NCBI RefSeq assembly: GCF_902826655.1
Contig: NZ_CADEFR010000031.1
Coordinates: 1 to 40,779, forward strand
From: an uncultured Methylibium sp.
GTDB taxonomy: Bacteria > Pseudomonadota > Gammaproteobacteria > Burkholderiales > Burkholderiaceae_C
Direction of reading: 5' to 3'
Length of the DNA: 40,779 nt
A program made the translations under genes and the position numbers. Positions 25,338 to 32,907 of the stretch are shown piece after piece. Within the stretch, counting starts at the first letter, position 1, and each line of letters starts with the position of its first letter. A model generated the notes under the pieces. It ran no database searches and was not told the origin of the DNA. It worked only from the letters and a program-made list of their open reading frames with translations.

Positions 25338-27830
25338 ATGCCTTCCGAACTGCTCGCGCTGATCCGCCAGCTCCAATCGCGCTTCGTGCGCAGCGACGAG
25401 CCGCATCGCGTCTTCGACGTCATGCTGCCCGACCTGCTGCGCCTGTGCGAGAGCGAGTACGGCTTCATCGCCGAGGTCTGGCGCGACAGCAAGGGCACGC
25501 CCTTCCTCAAGATCTTCACGATGACCAACATCGCCTGGGACGCGCCGACGCGGGCGATGGTCGAGCGCGAGCGCGTCAACGGCATCGAGTTCCGCAACCT
25601 GAAGACGCTGTTCGGTGCCGGGCTGGTCAGCGGCGCGCCGGTGATCGCCAACGACGCGCCGAACGACCCGCGCAGCGGCGGCGGGCTGCCCAAGGGCCAC
25701 AGCCCCCTGAATGCCTTCCTCGGCGTGCCGCTGCACTACGGCGGCGACATGGTCGGGATGATCGGCCTGGCGAACCGGCCCGGCGGCTACAGCGAGGCGC
25801 TGCTGCAGGACTGGGATCCGCTGTTCCAGGCCATGGCCGGGATCATCGCGGCGGTGCAGCTCGACCGCCAGCGGCGCGCCGCGGAAGCGCGGCTGACCGA
25901 GAGCGACGAACGCTGGCGACGCAGCTTCGAGCTGGCCGGTGCGGGGCTGGCGCAGGTCGACCGCAACGGGCACTTCATCGACGTCAACGATCGCATGTGC
26001 CTGATCACCGGCTGGCCGCGCGTGGACCTGCTGCGCAAGCGCTTCCAGGACATCACCCATCCCGACGACCTGCCGACCGACGAGTCGCTGCTGCAACGCA
26101 TGGTCGCCGGCGAGGTCAGCACCCACAGCCTCGAGAAGCGCTACCTGCGGCCCGACGGCAGCACCGTGTGGACCCAGCTGGCCACCGCGCCGGTCTTCGA
26201 CGCCGCGGGCCGCTTCGAGCACACGGTGACGATCGTGCTCGACATCGACCAGCGCAAGCGCGCCGAGGCGGCGCTGCGCGAGCGCGACCTGCTGTTCACG
26301 CAGCTGACGAACCGCGTGCCCGGCGTGCTGATGCAGTTCCATGCCGACACCGCCGGCCATGCCAGCGTGCCCTATGCCAGCGCGGGCCTGCGGACGCTGT
26401 TCGACCTCGACCCGGACGGCCCGGTGCGCGGCGACGCGCGCCTGATGATCGAGCGCGTCGTCAAGGGCCAGCGCAAGCGCGTCTGGGAAACGCTGGACGA
26501 GTCGGGCCAGTCGCTGCAGCCCTGGGCGCTGGAGTTCGAGATCGACCACCCGGCGCGCGGCCGGCGCTGGGTCGAGGCGCACGGCACGCCGCAGCGCCTG
26601 CCCGACGGCAGCACGCTGTGGCACGGCTACATCAGCGACATCACCGACCGCAAGCAGCTCGACGCCGCGATGCTCAATGCGCAGGCGGCCGAGCGCGCCA
26701 ACGAGGCCAAGACCGAGTTCCTGTCGCGCATGAGCCACGAGCTGCGCACGCCGCTGAACGCGGTGCTGGGCTTCGCGCAGCTGCTGCTCAGCGACGCCTC
26801 GTCGCCGCTGGTCGACGGCCAGCGCACGCGCGTCGGCCACATCGAGCGCGCCGGCCAGCACCTGCTGGCGATGATCGGCGACGTGCTGGACCTGTCGCGC
26901 ATCGAGGCCGGCAGCCTGCCGCTGGCGCTGCAGCCGCTGTCGGTGGCGACGCTGATTGACGAGTCGATCGCGCTGGTGGCGCCGACCGCCCGCGCCAGCG
27001 GCATCTCGCTCTTGCGTCGCAGCGCCGACGCCGAGGCGCGGCTGCACGTGCGCGCCGATCCGATGCGGCTGCGCCAGGTGCTGGTCAACCTGTTCAGCAA
27101 TGCCGTCAAGTACAACCACTCGGGCGGCCAGGTCGTGGTCGAGAGCCAGGCGCTCGGCGACGACCGGGTGCTGATCGCCGTCAGCGACACCGGCGTCGGC
27201 CTGACGCCGGCGCAGCAGCAGCACCTGTTCGAGCCTTTCAACCGCCTCGGTGCCGAGCGCAGCGGCGTCGAGGGCACGGGACTGGGCCTGGCGATCACGC
27301 GGCGCCTGCTCGACCTGATGGACGGCAGCGTGTCGGTGCACAGCCAGCCCGGCAAGGGCTCGACCTTCAGCATCGAGCTGCCGCGCGCGCTGCCGCTGCG
27401 GCAGGCCGCGATGCCGATGCCGTCGCAGGCCGGCCACGGCGGAGGCACGCACACCGTGCTGTACGCCGAGGACAACCGCCTCAACGTCGAGCTGGTCGAG
27501 CAGCTGCTGCTGATGCGCAGCGGCTGCGAGCTGCGCATCGCCCGCAACGGCCGCGAGGCGATCGCCAGCGCCCGCAGCCACCCGCCCGACCTGCTGCTGA
27601 TCGACATGCACCTGGGCGACATGACCGGGCTGGACGTGCTCGACGCGCTGCGCGACGACGACGGCCTGCGTGGCGTGCCGCGCATCGCGCTGTCGGCCGA
27701 TGCGCTGCCGCACAACGTGCGCATCGCGCGCGAGCGCGGCTTCGACGACTACCTGACCAAGCCGGTCGACGTCGCCGAGCTACTGCGCTGCCTGGACCGC
27801 CACCTCGCGGCGCGGCGCGGCGCGGGCTGA
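25338..27830 (+). CDS. Soluble hybrid histidine kinase (GAF-PAS-PAS-HisKA-HATPase-receiver)
   Basis: 830 residues without a membrane segment. GAF-like domain at about 15-175; PAS at about 180-315 (SDERWRRSFELAGAGLAQVD...DIDQRKRAEAALRERD); a second PAS-like region at about 316-450 (DITDRKQLD); HisKA with phospho-acceptor His467 in SRMSHELRTPLN; HATPase with N-box VNLFSNAVKYN near 580 and GTGLGLAITRRLLDLM; C-terminal receiver at about 705-825 with Asp756 in LLLIDMHLGD and Lys in YLTKPVDVAE. Cytosolic signals sensed by GAF/PAS would drive autophosphorylation, then internal phosphotransfer. Its 3' end overlaps the convergent GGDEF gene by 51 bases. Confidence 0.93.
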   Translation: MPSELLALIRQLQSRFVRSDEPHRVFDVMLPDLLRLCESEYGFIAEVWRDSKGTPFLKIFTMTNIAWDAPTRAMVERERVNGIEFRNLKTLFGAGLVSGAPVIANDAPNDPRSGGGLPKGHSPLNAFLGVPLHYGGDMVGMIGLANRPGGYSEALLQDWDPLFQAMAGIIAAVQLDRQRRAAEARLTESDERWRRSFELAGAGLAQVDRNGHFIDVNDRMCLITGWPRVDLLRKRFQDITHPDDLPTDESLLQRMVAGEVSTHSLEKRYLRPDGSTVWTQLATAPVFDAAGRFEHTVTIVLDIDQRKRAEAALRERDLLFTQLTNRVPGVLMQFHADTAGHASVPYASAGLRTLFDLDPDGPVRGDARLMIERVVKGQRKRVWETLDESGQSLQPWALEFEIDHPARGRRWVEAHGTPQRLPDGSTLWHGYISDITDRKQLDAAMLNAQAAERANEAKTEFLSRMSHELRTPLNAVLGFAQLLLSDASSPLVDGQRTRVGHIERAGQHLLAMIGDVLDLSRIEAGSLPLALQPLSVATLIDESIALVAPTARASGISLLRRSADAEARLHVRADPMRLRQVLVNLFSNAVKYNHSGGQVVVESQALGDDRVLIAVSDTGVGLTPAQQQHLFEPFNRLGAERSGVEGTGLGLAITRRLLDLMDGSVSVHSQPGKGSTFSIELPRALPLRQAAMPMPSQAGHGGGTHTVLYAEDNRLNVELVEQLLLMRSGCELRIARNGREAIASARSHPPDLLLIDMHLGDMTGLDVLDALRDDDGLRGVPRIALSADALPHNVRIARERGFDDYLTKPVDVAELLRCLDRHLAARRGAG

Positions 27831-29855
27831 GCCGCCGTCGCGCGGCGCGCCTTCGAGGCGCAGCAGCTCGGCGCGACCGTCCTGCACCGCCGCCTCCAGG
27901 TCCTGCTCGATCGCGCGCAGGGCCGCGTCGTCCGGGGCCTGCACGCGCTCGATGCCGACCGCCCGATGGCGACCCTGGCGCTTGGCCAGGTAGAGCGCGC
28001 CATCGGCCAGCTGCAAGGCGCGCTCCCAGCCGATCGGCGGGCAGCCCGGCAGCGGAAAGCGCGCATGGCCGATCGAGGCCGTCACGGACAGCGGCCCGGC
28101 CGGCGTGTCGACCGGCTCGGCGCCGATCGCCCGCAGCAGCCGCAGCGCGAGCGCCGGCAGGCGCGCCGGCGGCAGCTTGAGCGAGACGACCAGGAACTCC
28201 TCGCCGCCCCAGCGCACGATCAGGTCGTCGTTGCGCGCGGTGCGCTCGATGCGGCGCGCCACCTCGGCCAGCACCGCGTCGCCGGCGGCGTGGCCGTGTT
28301 CGTCGTTGATGCGCTTGAAGTGGTCGATGTCCAGCAGCAGCACCGCGCCCTCGAACACGCCGTCGAGGCCGCGCGCCTTCATCACCGTCTGGAAATGGCG
28401 GCGGTTGGCCAGGCGCGTCAGCGGGTCGCGCTCGCTCAGATCGCGCAGCTGGGCCTGGCGCGCCGCGAGCTGCGAACGGGTGCGGCGCACCCGCCGGTAC
28501 AGCAGCACCAGCACCGCCAGCGCCAGCGCCACGACCAGGGCCGCCAGCCACAGCGCGCGCTGCTGCAGCGCGCGCTGCTCCAGCTCGGCCGCCTTCAGCG
28601 CATTGCCGCGGTTGAGCGCCTCGACGGAGCGTTGCTGCCGCGCGCTGTCGTGGCGCGCCTGCAGTTCGCCCAGCACGACGGCGCGTTCGCGCGCCAGCCT
28701 TGCGTCGTGCAGCGCCCGCTCGCGGTGGAAGACCTCGAGCGCGCTGCGGGCGTCGCCGGCCGCGGCCAGGGCCTCGTCGAGCTGGCGCAGCAGCGCCTCG
28801 GCCAGGGTGTCGGTCGGGCCGAGGCGCAGCGCCTCCTCGACCTCCTGGCGGCCGGCCGCCGTCTGGCCGAGCGCGATGCGCGCCAGGCCCAGCTGGGCCT
28901 GCGCGCTGCGACGCTGCGGCGCGTCGGCCGGCAGCTCGGCGACGGCGGCAAGCGCCGCTTCGGCCGAGCGCCGCGCCGTGGCCGGCTCGGCCGCGAGGCG
29001 CAGCGCCTGCGCCCCCAGCGTCAATGCCGCGCCGCGCAGCAGGCGCGCGTCGGCCTCGTCGGCCTTGGCGAGTGCGCGCTGCGCCAGCAGCTTGCCCAGC
29101 TCGTGCTGGCCGCGCTGCAGGGCCAGCCGCAGTTGCCCCACCAGCAGCCGGGCCTGCAACGCCGGCTCCGGCATCGCCGCACCCTGCAGCAGCCGCCACG
29201 CCTCGCCCTGCGCCGCCTGCGCGCGCTCGACGTAGCCGTAGTCCGCCAGCAGCCGGGCTTCCTCGTCGAGCGCCAGCGCCTCGCGCGGCGCATCGTGCAG
29301 CGCGCGCGCCAGGTGGCGGGCGGTGCGCAGCTGCCGCATGCCGTCCTCGAGCTGTCCGAGCGCACCGGTGATGCTGCCGAGCATGCGAAAGGCCTCGGCG
29401 CGCAGCGCATCGTCGAGCACGCCGGGGCGAACCTCGGCGTAGGCCTGCTCGATGCCGTTCATCGCCTGGCGCGCCTCGCGGCCAGCCACGTCGAGCTGGC
29501 CGGCCTCGCGCGCCAGCCGCGCGCGCACCAGCGCACCGACGCTGCGCAGCAGCGGCTCGGTGTCCCGCGACAGCAGTTCGGCGGCGGCGCGCGCCGCGGC
29601 CGCGTCGTGCCGGGATTCGTGCAGGCCGTCCAGCAGCCACCAGGCCAGCGCGCGCTGCGCCGGCGCGCCCGACACGGTCAGCAGGCGCAGGCGCTGCGCG
29701 GCGATGTCGGGGTCGCTGGCGACGGCACGCTGCGCAGCGTCCAGGGCCACCAGGGTTTCGCTGCCGGGCAGGGGTGCCGACGGCGTCGCGGCGCCCGCGC
29801 TCGACGCCGCGACCAGCAGCCCGACCGCCACTCGGCGCCGCCAGGACGGGGTCAT
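27780..29855 (-). CDS. TPR-containing diguanylate cyclase (second of tandem pair)
   Basis: 691 residues. A signal peptide (about 1-22) is followed by a long periplasmic helical repeat region (TPR-like, about 30-420), one membrane segment (about 432-455, LWLAALVVALALAVLVLLY), then a cytoplasmic GGDEF domain. The catalytic motif is GGEEF at 550-554. The RNDD inhibitory I-site lies five residues upstream, suggesting product inhibition by c-di-GMP. It is translationally coupled to the upstream paralogue by an ATGA overlap (29852-29855). It overlaps the 3' end of the hybrid kinase by 51 bases. Confidence 0.9.
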   Translation of the reverse strand: MTPSWRRRVAVGLLVAASSAGAATPSAPLPGSETLVALDAAQRAVASDPDIAAQRLRLLTVSGAPAQRALAWWLLDGLHESRHDAAAARAAAELLSRDTEPLLRSVGALVRARLAREAGQLDVAGREARQAMNGIEQAYAEVRPGVLDDALRAEAFRMLGSITGALGQLEDGMRQLRTARHLARALHDAPREALALDEEARLLADYGYVERAQAAQGEAWRLLQGAAMPEPALQARLLVGQLRLALQRGQHELGKLLAQRALAKADEADARLLRGAALTLGAQALRLAAEPATARRSAEAALAAVAELPADAPQRRSAQAQLGLARIALGQTAAGRQEVEEALRLGPTDTLAEALLRQLDEALAAAGDARSALEVFHRERALHDARLARERAVVLGELQARHDSARQQRSVEALNRGNALKAAELEQRALQQRALWLAALVVALALAVLVLLYRRVRRTRSQLAARQAQLRDLSERDPLTRLANRRHFQTVMKARGLDGVFEGAVLLLDIDHFKRINDEHGHAAGDAVLAEVARRIERTARNDDLIVRWGGEEFLVVSLKLPPARLPALALRLLRAIGAEPVDTPAGPLSVTASIGHARFPLPGCPPIGWERALQLADGALYLAKRQGRHRAVGIERVQAPDDAALRAIEQDLEAAVQDGRAELLRLEGAPRDGGSARAAPRREVAVQAAQ

Positions 29856-31960
29856 GCCAGTGCCTCCGCGCGCAGGGCCGGCGTCACGGGCCCCGTCACC
29901 TCGGCCAGGGCCACGTCGCCGCGACGCCAGGCCGTCGCCAGGCCGCGCTCGATGCCCGCCACCGCGGCGTCGTCGGCCGCGCGCATCAGGCGGATGCCGC
30001 AAGCGCGGTTGCGGCCCTCGGTCTTGGCGTGGAACAGGGCCGCGTCGACCAGCCCGACGGCACGCTCCCAGGGCAGCGCGAGCTGCGCGGGCACCAGCGG
30101 AAAGGTCGCGAAGCCGATCGAGGCAGTGACCGGCAGGCGGCGCCCGCCGACCTCGAAGGGCGCGCCGCCGATCGCCGCCAGCAGGCGCTCGACCAGCTGC
30201 TCGGCCTGCTCGGCCGGCAGCGCCGGCAGCAGCATCAGGAACTCCTCGCCGCCCCAGCGGGCCAGCAGGTCGGCCTCGCGCAGCACCTCGCGCAGGCGCC
30301 GGGCGACCTCGACGAGCACTGCATCGCCGGTGGCGTGGCCGGCGCTGTCGTTGACGCGCTTGAAGTGATCGAGGTCCAGCATCAGCAGCGTGCCGGTGAA
30401 GGACACGGGCCGCTCGCGCAGCACGGCCTGCACGTGACGCCGGTTGGACAGGCCGGTCAGCGGGTCCTGCCCACCCTGCACGCGCAACTGTTCGTTGGCC
30501 TGCGCCATGGCCCGGTTGTCGCGCCGGTCCTGGCGCAGCAGCAGCACGCCCAAGGCCAGCAGCAGCACGCCGGCCACGGTGCCCAGCGCCCAGGCGCGCT
30601 GGCGCATGCCGTGGCCGCGCAGCTCGGCATCCTGCATCGCGCCCTGTTCGCTGAGCGCCGTCATCTCGCGCTCGCGCTGCTCGCGTTCGTAGCGTTCCTG
30701 CAGGTCGAGCACGGCCCGCTGGTGGTCGCGCTGGCCCAGGCTGTCCTGCAGCCCGCGCAGCTGGTGGTGGGCAGCGATCGCGGCGCGCAGGTCGCCGGCG
30801 CGCTCGTAGGCGGCGGCGGCATCGACCAGGATGGCGGCCTCCTCGGCGCGGGCGCCCTTGCGGCGTTCGATGGCCAGCGCGAGGTCGATGTGCTGGCGGC
30901 CCGCGTCGACGCGCCGCAGGCCGACTTCGGCCAGGCCCAGGTTGGTCAGCGCCAGCGACTCGGCACTGCTGTCGCCCAGCGCGCGCGCACCCGCCAGGGC
31001 CTGCTGGGACGCGGCGAGCGCGGCATCGAAGGCGCCGCCGCGCAGGTGCACGTCGGCGACGTTGCTCAGCACCAGCACCTCCTGGGCCTTCCAGCCGGCC
31101 TCGCGGGCCAGCGACAGCGCGGCGTTGAAGGACACGAGGCTGCGCGCCGGCGACTCGAAGTTGCTGAGGATGTTGCCCTCGGTGTTGCGCACCCGCGATT
31201 GCTCGGCCGGGTTGTCGGCGCGCACGGCCCACTGCCAGGCCTGCGCGTTGAACTCGACCGCCCGCTCGTTCTGCCCGGCACGCTGCAGCACGTAGGCCAG
31301 CTGGTCGAGCGCGCGCGCCTGCAGCAGGGCCCCGTCCGGTTCGCCTTGCAGCGCGCGGGCGATGCGCGCGGTCTCCTGGGCTGCGGCCAGCGCGTGGTCG
31401 AGATCGCCGCGCTCGTAGCGCACCCGCGTCAGCATGTGCTGCAGGCGGAAGCGTTCGACGCTCAGGGCCGGCGCCGGACTGAGCTTCAACGCCGTGCCCA
31501 GGTCGGCCTCGGCGCGCGCCAGCTCGCCCTGCTGGCGCTCGAGGTTGGCTGCGACCGCCAGCGCGGCCGCACGCGCCGCGGCGCTGGCGTGGTCGCGGCC
31601 CAGGGTTTCCAGTTCGCGCTGCACCTCGGCCATCGCGGCGGCGCGGTTCAGGTCGCCGAGCGTCAGGCCCAGCACGGTCAGCAGTTCCAGCCGCACCGCA
31701 CCGGCGCCGGCGCTGCGCAGACGCAGCGTCTGCAGGCTGGACACGGTGGCATCGGGCCGGTTGCGCGCACGCTCGGCCAGCGCGCGCAGGTCGGCGGGCG
31801 CGGGCAGGGCCGCGTCGCCCGTGGCCGCCGGGGGCGTCGTCTCGCCGGTCGCCGCCAGGGCAGACGCCGCCGCGGCGCCGGCCAGCAGGCAGGCCACCAC
31901 GCAGGCACGGGCCAGGAGGCCGGTGCGGTCAAGGCGTCTCATCGTCGTTCTATCGTCCAT
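29852..31960 (-). CDS. TPR-containing diguanylate cyclase (first of tandem pair)
   Basis: 702 residues. Export segment at about 15-37, periplasmic TPR-like helices (about 55-440, including repeats such as SLALTNLGLAEVGLRRVDAGRQHI), one membrane segment at about 452-475 (ALGTVAGVLLLALGVLLLR), then a GGDEF domain. The catalytic motif is GGEEF at 570-574, with the inhibitory I-site READ five residues upstream. It makes c-di-GMP in response to a periplasmic signal. The start is uncertain: 31960 or an ATG at 31942, neither with a good ribosome binding site. A TACACT -10-like element at 32014-32019 (minus) lies upstream. The two cyclases share architecture. Confidence 0.9.
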   Translation of the reverse strand: MDDRTTMRRLDRTGLLARACVVACLLAGAAAASALAATGETTPPAATGDAALPAPADLRALAERARNRPDATVSSLQTLRLRSAGAGAVRLELLTVLGLTLGDLNRAAAMAEVQRELETLGRDHASAAARAAALAVAANLERQQGELARAEADLGTALKLSPAPALSVERFRLQHMLTRVRYERGDLDHALAAAQETARIARALQGEPDGALLQARALDQLAYVLQRAGQNERAVEFNAQAWQWAVRADNPAEQSRVRNTEGNILSNFESPARSLVSFNAALSLAREAGWKAQEVLVLSNVADVHLRGGAFDAALAASQQALAGARALGDSSAESLALTNLGLAEVGLRRVDAGRQHIDLALAIERRKGARAEEAAILVDAAAAYERAGDLRAAIAAHHQLRGLQDSLGQRDHQRAVLDLQERYEREQREREMTALSEQGAMQDAELRGHGMRQRAWALGTVAGVLLLALGVLLLRQDRRDNRAMAQANEQLRVQGGQDPLTGLSNRRHVQAVLRERPVSFTGTLLMLDLDHFKRVNDSAGHATGDAVLVEVARRLREVLREADLLARWGGEEFLMLLPALPAEQAEQLVERLLAAIGGAPFEVGGRRLPVTASIGFATFPLVPAQLALPWERAVGLVDAALFHAKTEGRNRACGIRLMRAADDAAVAGIERGLATAWRRGDVALAEVTGPVTPALRAEALA

Positions 31961-32013
31961 CGCGGGCCGGACTTGAACCGCGGCCGAAGGCCGCCGCCGG
32001 GCCGGCCCTGCGC

Positions 32014-32019
32014 AGTGTA
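32014..32019 (-). promoter_or_regulatory. Candidate -10 element for the diguanylate cyclase pair
   Basis: TACACT on the minus strand lies 54 bases before the ATG at 31960. No matching -35 hexamer is clear. The same hexamer sits just upstream of the EamA gene. Apart from this the gap 31961-32102 shows no gene or other structure. Confidence 0.3.
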
Positions 32020-32102
32020 GGCAGCCGCACCGCGGCCGGGCGCATGCCGACGTCGCAGCAGCGGCAATGCAGCACGCCGCAGCGCGCGAAGTTCGATGAG
32101 GG

Positions 32103-32172
32103 AAAAAAATGAGGGGAGCGGGACGTGCTGGTCAGGGGCTCGCTCTCATCCACCCCGACCCGCCCGCTCCCC
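32103..32172 (-). terminator. Intrinsic terminator of the small-gene unit
   Basis: On the minus strand, GGGGAGCGGG (rc of 32163-32172) pairs perfectly with CCCGCTCCCC (rc of 32113-32122). A second stem (GGTC-GGGG with CCCC-T-GACC) forms inside the loop. Three bases later comes a run of seven T (A-tract 32103-32109 on the plus strand). This is a textbook rho-independent terminator for leftward transcription. It lies just after the last small open frame ends at 32181. Confidence 0.8.
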
Positions 32173-32180
32173 CTTGGACG

Positions 32181-32384
32181 TCAACCAGTCCGCAACCTTT
32201 GCCGCGGCAGTGCCGCGGGCATGACGAACGGCAGTTCGAGCTGCCGCGAGGCGCTGCGCGTGGGCAGCACCTGACCCTTGCCCGTCGCCGCCGGCCCGAG
32301 TCCGCCGAAGCCGCTGTCGCGCTGAGGGGCCGTGGCGAGACGGGCCATCTGCGAGGCAAGGCTGAAGCGGGGGCTGCTGCTCAT
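32181..32384 (-). CDS. Small uncharacterised protein (second gene of small-gene unit)
   Basis: 67 residues, basic, rich in Ser, Ala, Arg and Gln (MSSSPRFSLASQMARLAT at the start, LELPFVMPAALPRQRLRTG at the end). No signal peptide or membrane helix. I do not recognise it. Codon use is high-GC at third positions, like real genes of the window. There is no good ribosome binding site before the ATG. It lies in the same frame as the upstream small gene, with one TGA and 16 sense codons between, so it may be coupled translation, a separate small protein or the second half of one longer, interrupted gene. It precedes the terminator. Confidence 0.5.
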   Translation of the reverse strand: MSSSPRFSLASQMARLATAPQRDSGFGGLGPAATGKGQVLPTRSASRQLELPFVMPAALPRQRLRTG

Positions 32385-32432
32385 GGGAGGCTCGCCAACG
32401 AGATTTCCAACGACGCTTTCTCTGTATCCGTG

Positions 32433-32675
32433 TCAGCGGCCGCTCAGCCACTCGCTGGGCGCGAACTCCATGCCCGCGAGCACGCCGTTGATCGGCGCTG
32501 CGCCCTGGCCCGGACCCGCCGAGCGCAGTGCGCGCTGCAGGCCCTTGAGCCAGCCCGGCGCTGCCGCGCTGGCCTGCCGCTCGCGAGCCGCGAGCCGCAG
32601 CATCGAGGACACCGAACCGAGCGTGCCGCCGCGGGCGGCCTGCGTGCGCAAGCGGGGTCTGAGGGTCGGGGCCAT
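32433..32675 (-). CDS. Small uncharacterised protein downstream of a sigma-54-type promoter
   Basis: 80 residues, strongly basic in the first half (MAPTLRPRLRTQAARGG), helical middle (SMLRLAARERQ), then a Gly/Pro/Ala-rich end (GWLKGLQRALRSAG ... EFAPSEWLSGR). No signal peptide. Evidence that it is expressed: an AGGAGGA ribosome binding site 6-7 bases before the ATG, a sigma-54-type promoter about 22 bases ahead of the ATG, high-GC third codon positions, and a downstream terminator. It resembles no family I know. The basic N-terminus could contact nucleic acid or membrane, but this is inference. Confidence 0.65.
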   Translation of the reverse strand: MAPTLRPRLRTQAARGGTLGSVSSMLRLAARERQASAAAPGWLKGLQRALRSAGPGQGAAPINGVLAGMEFAPSEWLSGR

Positions 32676-32707
32676 GCGGATTCCTCCTGCCGTGTTGGCA
32701 GCACAAG

Positions 32708-32723
32708 TGCATCTTGTGTGCCA
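32708..32723 (-). promoter_or_regulatory. Candidate sigma-54 (RpoN) promoter
   Basis: On the minus strand the 16-base box reads TGGCAC-ACAAG-ATGCA, with the GG and GC dinucleotides exactly 10 bases apart as required for -24/-12 elements. All six TGGCAC bases match, and four of five in TTGCA. Transcription would begin near 32697, giving a leader of about 22 bases with the ribosome binding site inside it. The same sequence also contains the short dyad CACAAG-TGCAT-CTTGTG. Confidence 0.65.
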
Positions 32724-32769
32724 TGGCCCGCGCGCCCCTGGCGACGGCGCCCGCCACCGGCCACCGGCT

Positions 32770-32785
32770 CCAGTGCGTGCACTGG
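32770..32785. promoter_or_regulatory. Palindromic upstream activating site candidate
   Basis: CCAGTGC-GT-GCACTGG is a perfect 7-bp inverted repeat with 2-base spacer. Its centre is about 80 bases upstream of the predicted sigma-54 start, a usual place for enhancer-binding activators. The activator gene is not visible in the window. Confidence 0.45.
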
Positions 32786-32838
32786 GTCACACGGCAAGCT
32801 CGCAGGCGCCGCCGCCGCGCCGGGCGTTGGTCACACGG
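32785..32838. repeat. Pair of 10-bp direct repeats upstream of the sigma-54-type promoter
   Basis: GGTCACACGG occurs at 32785-32794 and 32829-32838, 44 bases apart (about four helical turns). Both sit upstream of the predicted promoter. They could be activator binding sites on one face of the helix, but this is inference from spacing. Confidence 0.4.
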
Positions 32839-32839
32839 G

Positions 32840-32879
32840 CGACGTTTTTCGTCGACCGGGCGACAGGGCGTTGCGCCCT
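32840..32879 (-). terminator. Possible terminator of the hydrolase gene
   Basis: Just after the hydrolase stop (32908, minus strand) two hairpins lie in the gap: AGGGCG-TTG-CGCCCT at 32865-32879 and CGACG-TTTTT-CGTCG at 32840-32854. Neither is followed by a true T-run, so termination is uncertain. Confidence 0.35.
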
Positions 32880-32907
32880 TCGCGTAACAGCGGGTTGCAC
32901 GAGGGGC

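Noticed and set aside
24138-27713. 1191-residue antisense frame opposite a Bug gene and the hybrid kinase
   Set aside because: It is a high-GC shadow: low-complexity Arg/Gln/Ala/His-rich sequence without domains, opposite to genes with clear domains.
29856-31232. Upstream extension of the second GGDEF protein to 1150 residues
   Set aside because: The extension lies out of frame over the first GGDEF gene and is low-complexity. The ATG at 29855 with an ATGA overlap and a signal peptide is the real start.
32181-32675. Selenocysteine at the TGA between the two small frames
   Set aside because: The flanking residues do not look like a selenoprotein active site, no SECIS-like stem was evident just after the TGA, and no sel genes are visible. 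Readthrough or mutation is simpler.
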